DNA of 64,000 nucleotides, from the NCBI GenBank assembly GCA_017745595.1, contig WMBV01000006.1, forward strand, positions 124,001 to 188,000, written 5' to 3'. How positions within the stretch are numbered: the first letter of the stretch is position 1; every line of letters begins with the position of its first letter. The DNA comes from Bordetella petrii (GTDB lineage: Bacteria > Pseudomonadota > Gammaproteobacteria > Burkholderiales > Burkholderiaceae_B). The notes beneath the pieces were generated by a model. That model was not told the DNA's origin. It did not search any database and saw only the letters and a program-made list of their open reading frames with translations. Below are positions 26,805 to 35,468 of the stretch, piece by piece. A program made the position numbers and the translations under genes.

Positions 26805-27641
26805 ATGCGCCCAATCCGCAAAGCCGTTTTTCCTGTCGCAGGAATGGGCACTCGCTTCCTGCCGGCCACCAAGGCCATGCCCAAAGAGATGCTGCCGGTG
26901 GTCGACAAGCCGCTGATCCAGTACGCGGTAGAAGAAGCCGTGGCGTCCGGCATCACCGATCTGGTCTTCGTTACCGGGCGCAACAAGCGCGCCATCGAAG
27001 ACCACTTCGATTCGGCGCCCGAACTCGAGGCCGACCTCGAAAGCAAAGGCAAGTACGAACTGCTGGCCCTGGTACGCGACATTCTGCCGGCGCACGTCAA
27101 TTGCCTGTATATCCGCCAGGCCGCCCCGCTGGGGCTGGGCCACGCCGTGCTCACGGCCGCGCCGGCGGTGGGCAACGAGCCCTTCGCCGTGCTGCTGGCC
27201 GACGACCTGATCGACGCCGACACGCCGGTGCTGAAGCAGCTGATCGATGCCGCCTACGCGCACGACGCCAGCGTGCTGGGCGTGCAAGACGTGCCGCGCG
27301 AAGATACGCGCAAATACGGCATCGTGGCGGCGCAGCCGGTCGATCCGCGCACCGCCCGCGTCACGCATATCGTGGAAAAACCGGCACCCGAAGACGCGCC
27401 CTCTACCCTGGCGGTGGTGGGCCGCTACGTGTTGGAACCCGAGATCTTCGACCACCTGCGCGCCACCCAGGCCGGGGCGGGCAATGAAATCCAGCTGACC
27501 GACGGCATCGCCGCCCTGATGGGCAAGCGCACCGTCTTTGCGCACCGCTATGCGGGGCAGCGCTACGACTGCGGCAGCAAGGCGGGCATGTTCCAGGCCA
27601 CCGTGGCCCTGGGCCGCAAGTACCACGGGCTGGCGGCGTAG
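26805..27641 (+). CDS. galU: UTP--glucose-1-phosphate uridylyltransferase
   Basis: A 278-residue nucleotidyltransferase making UDP-glucose for LPS and exopolysaccharide. Motifs: [37 protein letters not shown] at the N-terminus, [11 protein letters not shown] for the metal site, and [11 protein letters not shown] then [13 protein letters not shown] near the C-terminus. ATG 26805 follows a GAGG site and gives the conserved [10 protein letters not shown] start. Divergent from the BepA-like gene (66 bp); both promoters must lie in this short gap. Confidence 0.95.
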   Translation: MRPIRKAVFPVAGMGTRFLPATKAMPKEMLPVVDKPLIQYAVEEAVASGITDLVFVTGRNKRAIEDHFDSAPELEADLESKGKYELLALVRDILPAHVNCLYIRQAAPLGLGHAVLTAAPAVGNEPFAVLLADDLIDADTPVLKQLIDAAYAHDASVLGVQDVPREDTRKYGIVAAQPVDPRTARVTHIVEKPAPEDAPSTLAVVGRYVLEPEIFDHLRATQAGAGNEIQLTDGIAALMGKRTVFAHRYAGQRYDCGSKAGMFQATVALGRKYHGLAA

Positions 27642-27648
27642 GGCCGCG

Positions 27649-28545
27649 TCAGGGGCTGGCGGGCGCCCGGCCGGCAGCGGCCTCGGCTTCGGCCTGCTCG
27701 CGCGCCCGGATGCGGGCCCGCGCCTGGCGGTCTTCGGGCCGCAGCCGCCCTTTGCCCGACAGGCGCATCAGGGTGGCCAGCGCCACCATCAGGCCAAAGA
27801 CTTCCACCATGGCGGCGGGAATCCACATGGTCAGACCGCCGATGGTCTGGTCGGTTTGGGCCGACATGGCGATGGCGCGGCCGCACAGTTCGAACAACGG
27901 GTAGATGTCGGATTCGGTGAAGGCGATGACGGCCCCCGCCACCATTTGCGGGGCCATCGTCAGCACCGGCGACAGCACCCGGCCGCCCGGGCTCATGGCG
28001 GCCGGCGGACTGGGCCGCCGGTCGAGGATGAGGTTCCAGTACATGAAACCGCTGATCACCACCGACCAATTCATCAGCCGGTACAGGCGCCAGTCGAGCA
28101 TGGAATAGAACTGCACCGACGGGATCAGCCATACCAGCACCAGGAAGACGAACAGGGCCGGCACGAAATACTTGTTGGTCAGCACGGCCACCAGGCCGCG
28201 GCCGCCGGGCGTGCGCAGGAAATCGCGCAGGCGTATCCGCCAGGCCATGGGCAGCCCCGCCCGCATGACCGAGCCCGGGAACGCCCCCATGACCAGCAGC
28301 GGCCCCAGATGGTGCAGCACCAGGTGCTGGATGCGGTGGATGAAGAACATGCGCTCGGCGTAGTAGTCGAGCCGGGTGTGCAGCGACAAGTACAGCAACA
28401 CCAGCCCGACCCAGAACAGCACCTGGCGCGCTTTGTTGACGCGGTGCACGCGCTGGCCGCGGACGAACAGCACGATGGCTGCCACAAAAGCAGCTACCAG
28501 GGCCGGGGAGAATTCCCACGGGACGAGCCAGCCGAGCCGATCCAT
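27649..28545 (-). CDS. Cytochrome c oxidase assembly factor CtaG-like (caa3_CtaG) membrane protein
   Basis: A 298-residue inner-membrane protein of about seven helices with the caa3_CtaG family pattern: HTRLDYYAERMFFIHRIQHLVLHHLGPLLVMGA near residue 55-90, and IPSVQFYSMLDWRLYRLMNWSVVISGFMYWNLILDRRP. His-rich helical segments suggest copper or haem handling in oxidase assembly. The Arg/Ala-rich tail after about residue 265 is cytoplasmic. ATG 28545 was chosen; an upstream extension is Arg/Ala-rich and unlikely. No oxidase genes are adjacent. Confidence 0.82.
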   Translation of the reverse strand: MDRLGWLVPWEFSPALVAAFVAAIVLFVRGQRVHRVNKARQVLFWVGLVLLYLSLHTRLDYYAERMFFIHRIQHLVLHHLGPLLVMGAFPGSVMRAGLPMAWRIRLRDFLRTPGGRGLVAVLTNKYFVPALFVFLVLVWLIPSVQFYSMLDWRLYRLMNWSVVISGFMYWNLILDRRPSPPAAMSPGGRVLSPVLTMAPQMVAGAVIAFTESDIYPLFELCGRAIAMSAQTDQTIGGLTMWIPAAMVEVFGLMVALATLMRLSGKGRLRPEDRQARARIRAREQAEAEAAAGRAPASP

Positions 28546-28643
28546 GCCGAAAAATCCGAAAAACCTGAGGAAATGCGGGCAACGTGCCCGAATGGCATTG
28601 TAATTGAGCCGCGCCCCCGCCGGCGCGGCCCAGGCGGGGGGGG

Positions 28644-28976
28644 TCAGGCGGCGGCGCGGGCCGAAGTGCCGAAATGCACGTGGCGCACGGCCGGATTGGC
28701 ACGCAGGCGGCGTGCCTGCGACATGAGCTCGGGCCGCATTCCGGGCGGGCAATTGACAGTGATGCAGGCCGAGGCGAAATCGGCATCATGGCCGGAATCG
28801 ATTTGAAACTGCGCCACATCGAGGCCGGCGGCGCCGAAATCCAGGCATATTTGCTTGCGAACGGCACCCAGGGCATCGCGCGGACACTCGATGGTCAGGC
28901 GCGAGGTACCCGGGCGGCGGTCGAGCGCGGCGCGGTCCACGCCGGCGCGGCGCATGAACAGGTCGAATAAACGCAT
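28644..28976 (-). CDS. Small conserved hypothetical protein, possibly ACT-like fold
   Basis: A 110-residue soluble protein. The pattern SRLTIECPRDALGAVRKQICLDFGAAGLDVAQFQID and SACITVNCPPGMRPELMSQARRLRANPAVRHVHFG (strand-helix-strand-strand-helix-strand) resembles ACT-like domains such as the C-terminal domain of MgtC proteins. No membrane part is present. An AGGGAGG ribosome site precedes the ATG at 28976. Function unknown. Confidence 0.65.
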   Translation of the reverse strand: MRLFDLFMRRAGVDRAALDRRPGTSRLTIECPRDALGAVRKQICLDFGAAGLDVAQFQIDSGHDADFASACITVNCPPGMRPELMSQARRLRANPAVRHVHFGTSARAAA

Positions 28977-29475
28977 GGCAACCTCCCTGAAGCAAGGAAG
29001 CGCTCGGCGAATGCGCGCGCCTTCACAGCGGCACGCGGCGGCGCGCTAGGCGCGCGCAGCAACGCGGGCTGCGAGGACACAGCAACGGTTCTGGCGGTTT
29101 TGCGGGAGTATGGCAGCAAGACCTTGCCGCCACGTACCGCACCCTGCGCTGGCAGGATGCGGCAGAAGGAGTTTCTGCGTGGATCCTGTCAGGCAGCGAC
29201 GTCGATGCAAGATCGACTACTGTCGCCGGAATCGGTATTCACAGAGCAACTCCGTATGATGTAAACGTATTGATTTTACGCGCTTTATTGCGGAATAACA
29301 AGGGTTTTCCCGGCATTGTCTCTTTTTGGGGGACTGTTGGCGGAAGGCGGACACCCGAGGGAATGCCGAGGGTCGTCTCGATACTACGGTGTCTGACACC
29401 CTGCGGGAGTCAGGCACCTGCCCTGCCCCCCAGGCACCTGGCCCGCTCCCTGACACCTGGCCCGTCGCCCGCGCC
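28977..29475. other. Long intergenic region downstream of the cation exchanger gene
   Basis: A 499-bp gap between two minus-strand genes. It contains one BIME-like repeat with partial copies at 29388-29459, and an AT-rich stretch around 29250-29310 that may be the promoter of the 28976 gene. No RNA gene or coding sequence was recognised. Confidence 0.5.
29388..29459. repeat. BIME-like repeat copy 8 with trailing partial copies
   Basis: Copy 8 (29388-29418) has arms GGTGTCTGACaCCC / GGGaGTCAGGCACC. It is followed by two fragments, CAGGCACCTGGCCCG and TGACACCTGGCCCG (29431-29463), that repeat only the right end. Lies 17 bp beyond the cation exchanger stop codon. Confidence 0.85.
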
Positions 29476-30468
29476 TCAGCGCGTGAAATGCCAACCCAGG
29501 TACAGCGCGAACAGGCCATAAAAGCCCCCCACGGTGGACAGCGCGGGCACGCTCATGCTGGCGCGGCGGAAGCGCAGCCACAGCAGCCAGATCGACAGCA
29601 ATGTGAACAGGCCGGCCGCTATCAGCGGAGCGTCGAGCAGCCAGGGAGTCATGAAAATGCCCAGGGCGCTGGGAATGGTGGCCTGGATCATCATGGCGCC
29701 GGAGATATTCGCCAGCGCCAGGCGCTCTTTGCCCTGCCGCACCCAGATCAGGGCGTTCATGATCTCGGGCAGCTCGGTGGCCACGGGCGCCAGCAGCAGC
29801 GCCGCGATATGGGGCGAGGCGCCCATGGCGATGCCCAGCAGTTCGATCTGCTGCACGAACACATGCGATGCGCCGCCGATCACCAGCAGCGCCAGCAGCG
29901 TCTGGATACAGGCCCAGGCCATCGTGGGGTCGGGGTCGCGCGGGCGCAGTTTCAGGGGTTCGAGGTCGTCGCAGTCCAGACAGGCCTCGTCGCGCGCCAG
30001 TTCGCGCTTGACGTACAGGCCATAGACGCCCAGGAAGAGCAGGCCCAGCCAGGGTTTCCAGGCGAACGCCAGCAGCCCCAGGCCGATCTTGACCACGAAC
30101 ACGCCCATGAACCAGGCCTGGTCGCGGGCCAGCCGCCGCTGGTCGGCATTGATGCGGGCCGCGCTGCGGCCGCCCCGCCACAGCGCCAGGCCCACGACGG
30201 CATAGGCCAGCGTGGCCAGTACCAGCGGCCCGCCCATGGCGGCGCCCACGCCGATGTCTTTTTGTTCGGGGGTGGTGCCGAACACCACGGCCATGAAGGT
30301 CACCGCGCTTTCGGGCAGGGCCGTGCCGAAGGCGGCCAGGACGGTTCCGGTGGCGGTGGCGCCCAGCTTCAGGCGATGCCCGACCCATTCAATGCCATTG
30401 ACGAAGTATTCGCAGGCAAAGTAGATGACCAGCGCGGACAGGAAAAACAGGAACAGGGTAAGAGGCAT
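29476..30468 (-). CDS. Divergent CaCA-family cation exchanger, putative Mn2+ exporter
   Basis: A 330-residue inner-membrane protein of about ten helices with the two-fold CaCA repeat. Alpha-1 is LGATATGTVLAAFGTALPESAVTF (about residues 35-58) and alpha-2 is LLLAPVATELPEIMNALIW (about 220-240). The acids in LPES and LPEI are kept, but the usual GNxxGSNxxN parts are replaced by GAAMGGPLVL and ANISGAMMI, so the ion site is unusual. The mRNA leader is a manganese riboswitch. Together these point to export of Mn2+ (or Ca2+ with cross-regulation); the first is inference from regulation. Confidence 0.82.
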   Translation of the reverse strand: MPLTLFLFFLSALVIYFACEYFVNGIEWVGHRLKLGATATGTVLAAFGTALPESAVTFMAVVFGTTPEQKDIGVGAAMGGPLVLATLAYAVVGLALWRGGRSAARINADQRRLARDQAWFMGVFVVKIGLGLLAFAWKPWLGLLFLGVYGLYVKRELARDEACLDCDDLEPLKLRPRDPDPTMAWACIQTLLALLVIGGASHVFVQQIELLGIAMGASPHIAALLLAPVATELPEIMNALIWVRQGKERLALANISGAMMIQATIPSALGIFMTPWLLDAPLIAAGLFTLLSIWLLWLRFRRASMSVPALSTVGGFYGLFALYLGWHFTR

Positions 30469-30529
30469 GACGCGCAGCCGGACGAGCGGAAACCATGGCG
30501 CAACGACGCGGCTCGCCCGGCTGGCGTAA

Positions 30530-30680
30530 ACGCGTCGCGGCCAAAGGTCTCGCCTGGCTGGCCCGGGCGGCGGGCAAAGGCCGCCGCATGGGTGCCGTCA
30601 GCGCCATGGGGTACGAAACCGCCAAGTCTGTTGACGCTGACTCCTTTGGGGACTCAAAGGATGGCTACTCCCCAATGACA
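30530..30680 (-). promoter_or_regulatory. yybP-ykoY manganese riboswitch
   Basis: The minus strand has the conserved elements of the yybP-ykoY class in order: TTGGGGAGTAGCC (near 30677-30665), then GCGTCAACAGACTTGGCGG, a GCGCTGACGG segment, and GGCGAGACCTTTGG at 30554-30541. These are the two loops that meet to bind Mn2+. It begins about 10 bases after a good -10 (TACAAT, near 30697-30692) and ends about 60 bases before the exchanger start. In known members Mn2+ binding turns expression on. Confidence 0.93.
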
Positions 30681-30743
30681 GAGGCGCGCATTGTAGCAGG
30701 CGCAAGGCTGTCCAGCCAGGGCGCGGCGCGGTACAGTAGGCCC

Positions 30744-32084
30744 ATGAGCCTGCCCGCCACCGACATCGCCCCTTTCGCCGACCGGCGCCGCCGCGTCATG
30801 GAACAACTGCGCGCGGCCGGCGGCGGCATTGCCGTGCTGGCCACCGCGCCGCATGCGGTGCGCAACCGCGACACCGAATACCCCTATCGCCACGACAGCG
30901 ACTTCTATTACCTGACCGGCTTCACCGAGCCCGATGCCTGGCTGGTGCTGATCGCGGGCGCCGCCGACCGTTCCATTCTGTTCTGCCGGGCGCGGCACCC
31001 CGAACAAGAAACCTGGGAAGGCTACCGCTGCGGCCCGGAAGCCGCGGCGCAACGCTATGGGCTCGACGAAGCCTATGCCGTGGACGAACTCGACACCCTG
31101 ATCCCCGCCCTGCTACTGGACCAGCCCGCGCTGTACCGGCCGTTTGCCGCCAACGGGCCCATGCCGCGCAAGCTGCGCCGCTGGCTGGCCGAGGCCGAGC
31201 TCCAGGGCCGCGGGCGGCGCCAGCCGCCGGCGCGCATCCAAGACCTGCGGCCGCTGCTGGCCGAAATGCGCCTGGTGAAAGACGCCAGCGAGATCGCGGC
31301 CATGCGCCGGGCCGCGCGGATTTCCGCCGGCGCCCACGCGCGCGCCATGCGCGCCGCGCGGGCCGGGCTGCACGAGTACGAACTCGAAGCCGAATTGCTG
31401 TATGAATTCCGCCGCCACGGCGCACAGGCGCCGGCCTACCCCAGTATCGTGGCCGCCGGCGCCAACGCCTGCGTGCTGCATTACGCGGCGGGCGACACCG
31501 TGCTGCGCGATGGGCAGCTGGTACTGATCGACGCGGGCTGCGAAGTCGACAGCTACGCGTCGGACATCACGCGCACGTTTCCGGTCAATGGCCATTTCAG
31601 CGGGCCGCAGCGGGCGCTGTACGACCTGGTCGCGGCGGCCCAGGCGGCCGCCGTGGCCGCCACGGCGCCGGGCCGCGGCTGCAACGACGCCCACGACGCC
31701 GCGGTACGCGTGCTGGCGCAGGGCATGCTCGATACCGGCCTGCTGCAGGGCTCGCTGGACGGCGCGATCGAGTCGGGCGCCTATACCCGTTTCTACATGC
31801 ACCGCACCGGGCATTGGCTGGGGCTGGACGTACACGACGCGGGCGATTACCGCGGCGACGCGCCCGCGGGCGACGAACGGCCGTGGCGCCCATTGGCCCC
31901 GGGCATGCTGCTGACCATCGAACCCGGCATTTACGTGCGCGCCGCCGATGACGTGCCGCGCGAGTTCTGGGATATCGGCATCCGCATCGAAGACGACGCA
32001 CTGATCACCGATGAAGGCTGCGAGCTGATCACCCGCGGCGTGCCGGTGGATGCGCGCGAAATCGAGGCGCTGATGCGCGAATGA
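30744..32084 (+). CDS. pepP: Xaa-Pro aminopeptidase (aminopeptidase P)
   Basis: A 446-residue dimetal peptidase removing an N-terminal residue before Pro. The N-terminal creatinase-like domain has NRDTEYPYRHDSDFYYLTGFTEPDAW. The catalytic domain keeps the ligands: Asp in LVLIDAGCEVDSYASDITRTFP, His in HRTGHWLGLDVHD, Glu in LTIEPGIYV and IGIRIEDDALIT. The ATG at 30744 follows TACAGT by 6 bases with no ribosome site; an in-frame upstream stretch overlaps the riboswitch antisense and was rejected. Confidence 0.94.
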   Translation: MSLPATDIAPFADRRRRVMEQLRAAGGGIAVLATAPHAVRNRDTEYPYRHDSDFYYLTGFTEPDAWLVLIAGAADRSILFCRARHPEQETWEGYRCGPEAAAQRYGLDEAYAVDELDTLIPALLLDQPALYRPFAANGPMPRKLRRWLAEAELQGRGRRQPPARIQDLRPLLAEMRLVKDASEIAAMRRAARISAGAHARAMRAARAGLHEYELEAELLYEFRRHGAQAPAYPSIVAAGANACVLHYAAGDTVLRDGQLVLIDAGCEVDSYASDITRTFPVNGHFSGPQRALYDLVAAAQAAAVAATAPGRGCNDAHDAAVRVLAQGMLDTGLLQGSLDGAIESGAYTRFYMHRTGHWLGLDVHDAGDYRGDAPAGDERPWRPLAPGMLLTIEPGIYVRAADDVPREFWDIGIRIEDDALITDEGCELITRGVPVDAREIEALMRE

Positions 32085-32099
32085 CGAAGGCGGCGACGG

Positions 32100-32549
32100 C
32101 TAGAACACGTAGCCGTCCAGCCAGCCCAGGGCGGTCCAGGTATACACCACCACCATGGCGATGCCGAACATGCCCGCGATGGCCCCCACCAGCGTGCCCA
32201 TGATAGCCACCAGCACCGGCCCCCAGCCAGTGTGCGTGATGCGCCCGTGGGCCGGGTTGTACAGGCGGTCGAACTTCTCGTCCGGCATCAGGCTGAACAC
32301 CACGCCCTCGATGAAACCGTCGATCAGGGGGATGAACGCCAGGAAAAACGCCGGGTTGTCGTACCACACCGGAAACTGCGACGCCGCCGCCAGGCAGGCC
32401 ACCGCGGCCAGCGTCACCAGCCAGGCATGGCGCCGTCCCAGGTACCACCAATGCGCCCCCAGCCAGCCGAACAGGCAGGCCAGCAGGCCCAGCACGAGCT
32501 TGCTGCGCGGACGGGAGGCGGATACGGACAAGGACGGAGCGGGCGGCAT
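32100..32549 (-). CDS. TM2-domain-like membrane protein
   Basis: A 149-residue protein with about four hydrophobic helices. KLVLGLLACLFGWLGAHWWYLGRRHAWLVTLAAVACL matches the TM2 domain pattern (GxxGxHxFYLG), here with WWYLG. A second pair of helices is at about residues 65-90 and 110-140, the loop carrying PDEKFDRLYNPAHGRITHTG. Function unknown. Convergent with pepP (15 bp) and divergent from ubiH across a tandem repeat. Confidence 0.75.
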   Translation of the reverse strand: MPPAPSLSVSASRPRSKLVLGLLACLFGWLGAHWWYLGRRHAWLVTLAAVACLAAASQFPVWYDNPAFFLAFIPLIDGFIEGVVFSLMPDEKFDRLYNPAHGRITHTGWGPVLVAIMGTLVGAIAGMFGIAMVVVYTWTALGWLDGYVF

Positions 32550-32594
32550 GGCGGAATAGGAAGCGCGGTGGAACGGAAGCGGGGCCGGGTAGCT

Positions 32595-32712
32595 GATGTA
32601 GCGGCGTTACCATCTGTCGGTGTCTGACACCCTGCGGGAGTCAAACACCTGGCGATGCAGCGGTGTTGCCCTCTGCCGGTGTCAGGCACCCTTCGGGAGC
32701 CTGACACCTGGA
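32595..32712. repeat. Tandem 59-bp duplication carrying repeat copies 9 and 10
   Basis: Two diverged units, 32595-32653 and 32654-32712, share GATGYAGCGGYGTTRCCMTCTG ahead of the palindrome. Copy 9 (32619-32649) is the GGTGTCTGAC type; copy 10 (32678-32708) is the GGTGTCAGGC type with matching changes in both arms. Unlike the other arrays both are in the same orientation. Between divergent TM2 and ubiH genes. Confidence 0.85.
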
Positions 32713-32782
32713 AGATCGCCCGGGAAAATCCGGAAGCAGCATCTCGACTGCCCGCGATTGTAGTGGACGGTAGAATTCCGGG

Positions 32783-33949
32783 ATGACTCAGTCCGCCTAC
32801 GATATCGCCATTCTGGGCGCCGGCCCGGTCGGCCGTGTGCTGGCTTTGCTGCTGGCCCGCCAGGCCGCGCGGCCGGAACGCATTGCCCTGCTGGCCGGCA
32901 CCGCGCCCGCGCCGGGGGCGGCGGCCGCGATACCGGCCGCCGATCCGCGCGTGCTGGCGCTGAACCACGGTAGCCGCGTCCTGCTCGAATCGCTGCACGC
33001 GTGGCCGGGGCGCGTGGCCGACATCCGTACCGTACACGTGTCGCAGCGCGGCCGGCTGGGCAGCACACTGATCCAGTGCGGCGACTTCCAGGTGCCGCGG
33101 CTGGGCAGCACGGTGGCCTATGCCGACTTGCACGCCATGCTGCACGAGCGCGTGCAGGCCAGCGGCGTCACGGTATTGCACGGGCCGCCGGCGCGCGTGG
33201 GCGAGCAAGACGGCCAGCACATCAGCGTGCGCCAGGGCGACACCGAACTGCGCTGCGGGCTGGCGGTGCTGTCCGACGGCAGCGGCGGCAACGACTTGCG
33301 CCGCGAATACGGCCAGCATGCCGTCATCACCAGCGCCCACGCCACCCTGCCCCGCCCCGGCTGGGCCTGGGAACGCTTCACCCGCGAGGGCCCGCTGGCC
33401 CTGCTGCCGCATCCGCACCAGCCGCAGGCCTATTCGGTGGTGTGGTGCAGCGCCCCCGCGCGCGCCGCCGAGCTGGCGCAGCTGGACAACGCCGCTTTCT
33501 CGGCGGCCCTCGGCGCGGCGTTCGGCACGCGCCTGGGCCGCCTGTCCAGCCAGGCGCCGCGGCACGTCTTCCCGCTGGCGCTCAGCGCGCGGCGCACGCT
33601 GACCCAGGGCCGCCTGGCGGCCATCGGCAATGCCGCGCAGACGCTGCATCCCGTTGCCGGCCAGGGCCTGAACCTGGGGCTGCGCGACGCGGCCCGCCTG
33701 GCGCAGGGGCTGTCGGACTGGCTGGCCAAGCCGGCCGCCGATCCGCGCGCCGCCCTGGCCGCCTTCGCCCAGGCGCGCCGCGCCGACCGCTGGATCACCG
33801 CCGGCCTGACCGACCTGATGCCGCGCGCCTTCGCCACCGGCCTGGCGCCGGTCGAACACGCCTGCGGGCTGGGCCTGCTGGCGCTGGACCTGGCGGCCCC
33901 GCTGCGCGCGCCCCTGGCGCGCCACCTGCTGCAGGGACTGCGCGCCTAG
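32783..33949 (+). CDS. ubiH: 2-octaprenyl-6-methoxyphenol 4-hydroxylase-type FAD monooxygenase
   Basis: A 388-residue flavoprotein of ubiquinone synthesis. The N-terminal dinucleotide fold is YDIAILGAGPVGRVLALLLAR. LSDGSGGND is the DG motif, and AIGNAAQTLHPVAGQGLNLGLRDAARLA is the GD-like motif in its UbiH form (GNAAQ instead of GDAAH), which separates UbiH from UbiF and VisC. TAGAAT ends six bases before the ATG and there is no ribosome site. Upstream of dusB on the same strand. Confidence 0.9.
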   Translation: MTQSAYDIAILGAGPVGRVLALLLARQAARPERIALLAGTAPAPGAAAAIPAADPRVLALNHGSRVLLESLHAWPGRVADIRTVHVSQRGRLGSTLIQCGDFQVPRLGSTVAYADLHAMLHERVQASGVTVLHGPPARVGEQDGQHISVRQGDTELRCGLAVLSDGSGGNDLRREYGQHAVITSAHATLPRPGWAWERFTREGPLALLPHPHQPQAYSVVWCSAPARAAELAQLDNAAFSAALGAAFGTRLGRLSSQAPRHVFPLALSARRTLTQGRLAAIGNAAQTLHPVAGQGLNLGLRDAARLAQGLSDWLAKPAADPRAALAAFAQARRADRWITAGLTDLMPRAFATGLAPVEHACGLGLLALDLAAPLRAPLARHLLQGLRA

Positions 33950-33997
33950 CCGGGCTGCCCGGAACGGCCAAGCGACCGGCTCCCGCAGGAACGGCCA

Positions 33998-34086
33998 GGT
34001 GTCTGACTCCCGCAAGGGTGTCAGACACCGAACCCGGTCATAACCTCTGCACACATCGGTGTCAGGCACCTGCGGAGCCTGACACC
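33998..34086. repeat. BIME-like pair (copies 11 and 12)
   Basis: Copy 11 (33998-34029, reverse, GGTGTCTGAC type) and copy 12 (34058-34086, forward, GGTGTCAGGC type), 28 bp apart between ubiH and dusB. Copy 12 ends 22 bp before the dusB -10-like sequence. Confidence 0.9.
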
Positions 34087-34119
34087 TGCGACCGCAGTGA
34101 AGGCGGGTAAAATCCGTCC

Positions 34120-35145
34120 ATGCGCATCGGCCCCTGGACCCTACCCAACAACGTGCTGGTCGCCCCCATGGCGGGGGTGACCGACCGGCCTTTCCGCCAG
34201 CTGTGCAAGCGGCTGGGGGCGGGCCATGCCGTGTCCGAAATGGCCGCCAGCAACCCGCGCCTGTGGGACAGCGTCAAGACGTCGCGCCGCCTGAACCACG
34301 ACGGCGAAATCGCGCCGGTGGCGGTCCAGATCGCCGGCGCCGACCCCGCCATGATGGCCGAGGCCGCCGCGTTCAACGCCGCGCGCGGCGCGCGCATCAT
34401 CGACATCAACATGGGCTGCCCCGTCAAGAAAGTGTGCAACCTGGCGTCGGGTTCGGCGCTGTTGCGCGACGAAGACCTGGTGGCCCGCATTCTCGACGCC
34501 GTGGTGGCGGCCTGCGCTCCGCTGGGCGTGCCCGTCACCCTGAAAACCCGCACCGGCTGGGACCGCGAGCATCGCAATGCGCTGCGCGTGGCGCGCCGGG
34601 CCCAGGAAGCCGGCATCGCCGCCCTGGCCCTGCACGGCCGCACCCGCGCCGACCTGTACACCGGCGAGGCCGAATACGACACCATCCGCGCGGTCAAGGC
34701 CGAACTGTCCATCCCCGTCATCGCCAACGGCGACATCGATACGCCCGAGAAGGCGCGCCGGGTCCTGGATTACACTGGCGCCGACGCGGTCATGATCGGC
34801 CGGGCGGCCCAGGGCCGTCCGTGGATATTCCGCGAAATCGATCACTACCTGCGCACGGGCGACATGCTGGCGCCCCCTTCCTGCGAAGAAATGCGCGACC
34901 TGCTGCTCGAGCACCTCGACGACCATTACCGCTTCTACGGCGAGCACACGGGCGTGCGCTCGGCGCGCAAGCACATCGGCTGGTACATAGAAGGCTTGCC
35001 GGACGCGGATACGTTCCGCGACCGCATGAACCTCATCGACAACACCCGCGACCAATGGCGCGCCGTGTCCGAGTGGTTCGACCACCTTGTCCGCGGCGGC
35101 CCGGCATCCCCGGCCGCCGGCGAGCAACCCCTGCTGGCGGCGTGA
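34120..35145 (+). CDS. dusB: tRNA-dihydrouridine synthase B
   Basis: A 341-residue FMN enzyme reducing uridines in tRNA. APMAGVTDRPFRQLCKRLGAGHAVSEMAA at the N-terminus, the catalytic Cys in DINMGCPVKKVCN (about residue 105), and TLKTRTGWDREHRN, ALHGRTRADLYTGEAEYD and IANGDIDTPEKA follow in family order. Precedes fis by 35 bp, an arrangement shared with E. coli (dusB-fis). A TAAAAT motif 6 bases before the ATG and the lack of a ribosome site suggest a leaderless mRNA. Confidence 0.95.
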   Translation: MRIGPWTLPNNVLVAPMAGVTDRPFRQLCKRLGAGHAVSEMAASNPRLWDSVKTSRRLNHDGEIAPVAVQIAGADPAMMAEAAAFNAARGARIIDINMGCPVKKVCNLASGSALLRDEDLVARILDAVVAACAPLGVPVTLKTRTGWDREHRNALRVARRAQEAGIAALALHGRTRADLYTGEAEYDTIRAVKAELSIPVIANGDIDTPEKARRVLDYTGADAVMIGRAAQGRPWIFREIDHYLRTGDMLAPPSCEEMRDLLLEHLDDHYRFYGEHTGVRSARKHIGWYIEGLPDADTFRDRMNLIDNTRDQWRAVSEWFDHLVRGGPASPAAGEQPLLAA

Positions 35146-35180
35146 TCCGCCACCCACCTCAAACTATAAAATCTGTACAC

Positions 35181-35420
35181 ATGAGCAAGAAAGATGTCCT
35201 GGAAGACTGCGTGCGCGCCAGCCTGGAGCGCTATTTCGAAGACTTGGGCGAATCCGAGCCCCACGACATGTGGGACATGGTGATGCGGTGCGTCGAACGT
35301 CCGGTGCTCGAAGTCGCCCTGGAACGTTCCGGCGGCAATCAGTCGCGGGCATCTGAAATGCTGGGCATCACGCGCAACACGCTGCGCAAGAAGCTCCAGG
35401 CCCACAACATCCAGCCCTGA
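35181..35420 (+). CDS. fis: DNA-binding protein Fis
   Basis: A 79-residue nucleoid protein, shorter than the 98-residue E. coli Fis at the N-terminus, as in other Betaproteobacteria. The C-terminal helix-turn-helix [27 protein letters not shown] is nearly the classic Fis sequence. It bends DNA at rRNA promoters and recombination sites. Follows dusB; probably in its operon, but with a TATAAAAT sequence 8 bases before its own ATG. Confidence 0.96.
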   Translation: MSKKDVLEDCVRASLERYFEDLGESEPHDMWDMVMRCVERPVLEVALERSGGNQSRASEMLGITRNTLRKKLQAHNIQP

Positions 35421-35468
35421 GCGCGCGCCGCGCTCCCGACCGCTTTTCTTTCTTTCAGCCGCCCCTTT

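Noticed and set aside
32100-32550. The TM2-like gene as part of the pepP operon
   Set aside because: It is on the opposite strand and convergent with pepP.
32783-33949. GNAAQ in place of the GDAAH motif as evidence that UbiH is inactive
   Set aside because: GNAAQTLHP is the normal form of this motif in UbiH proteins as I remember the E. coli sequence.
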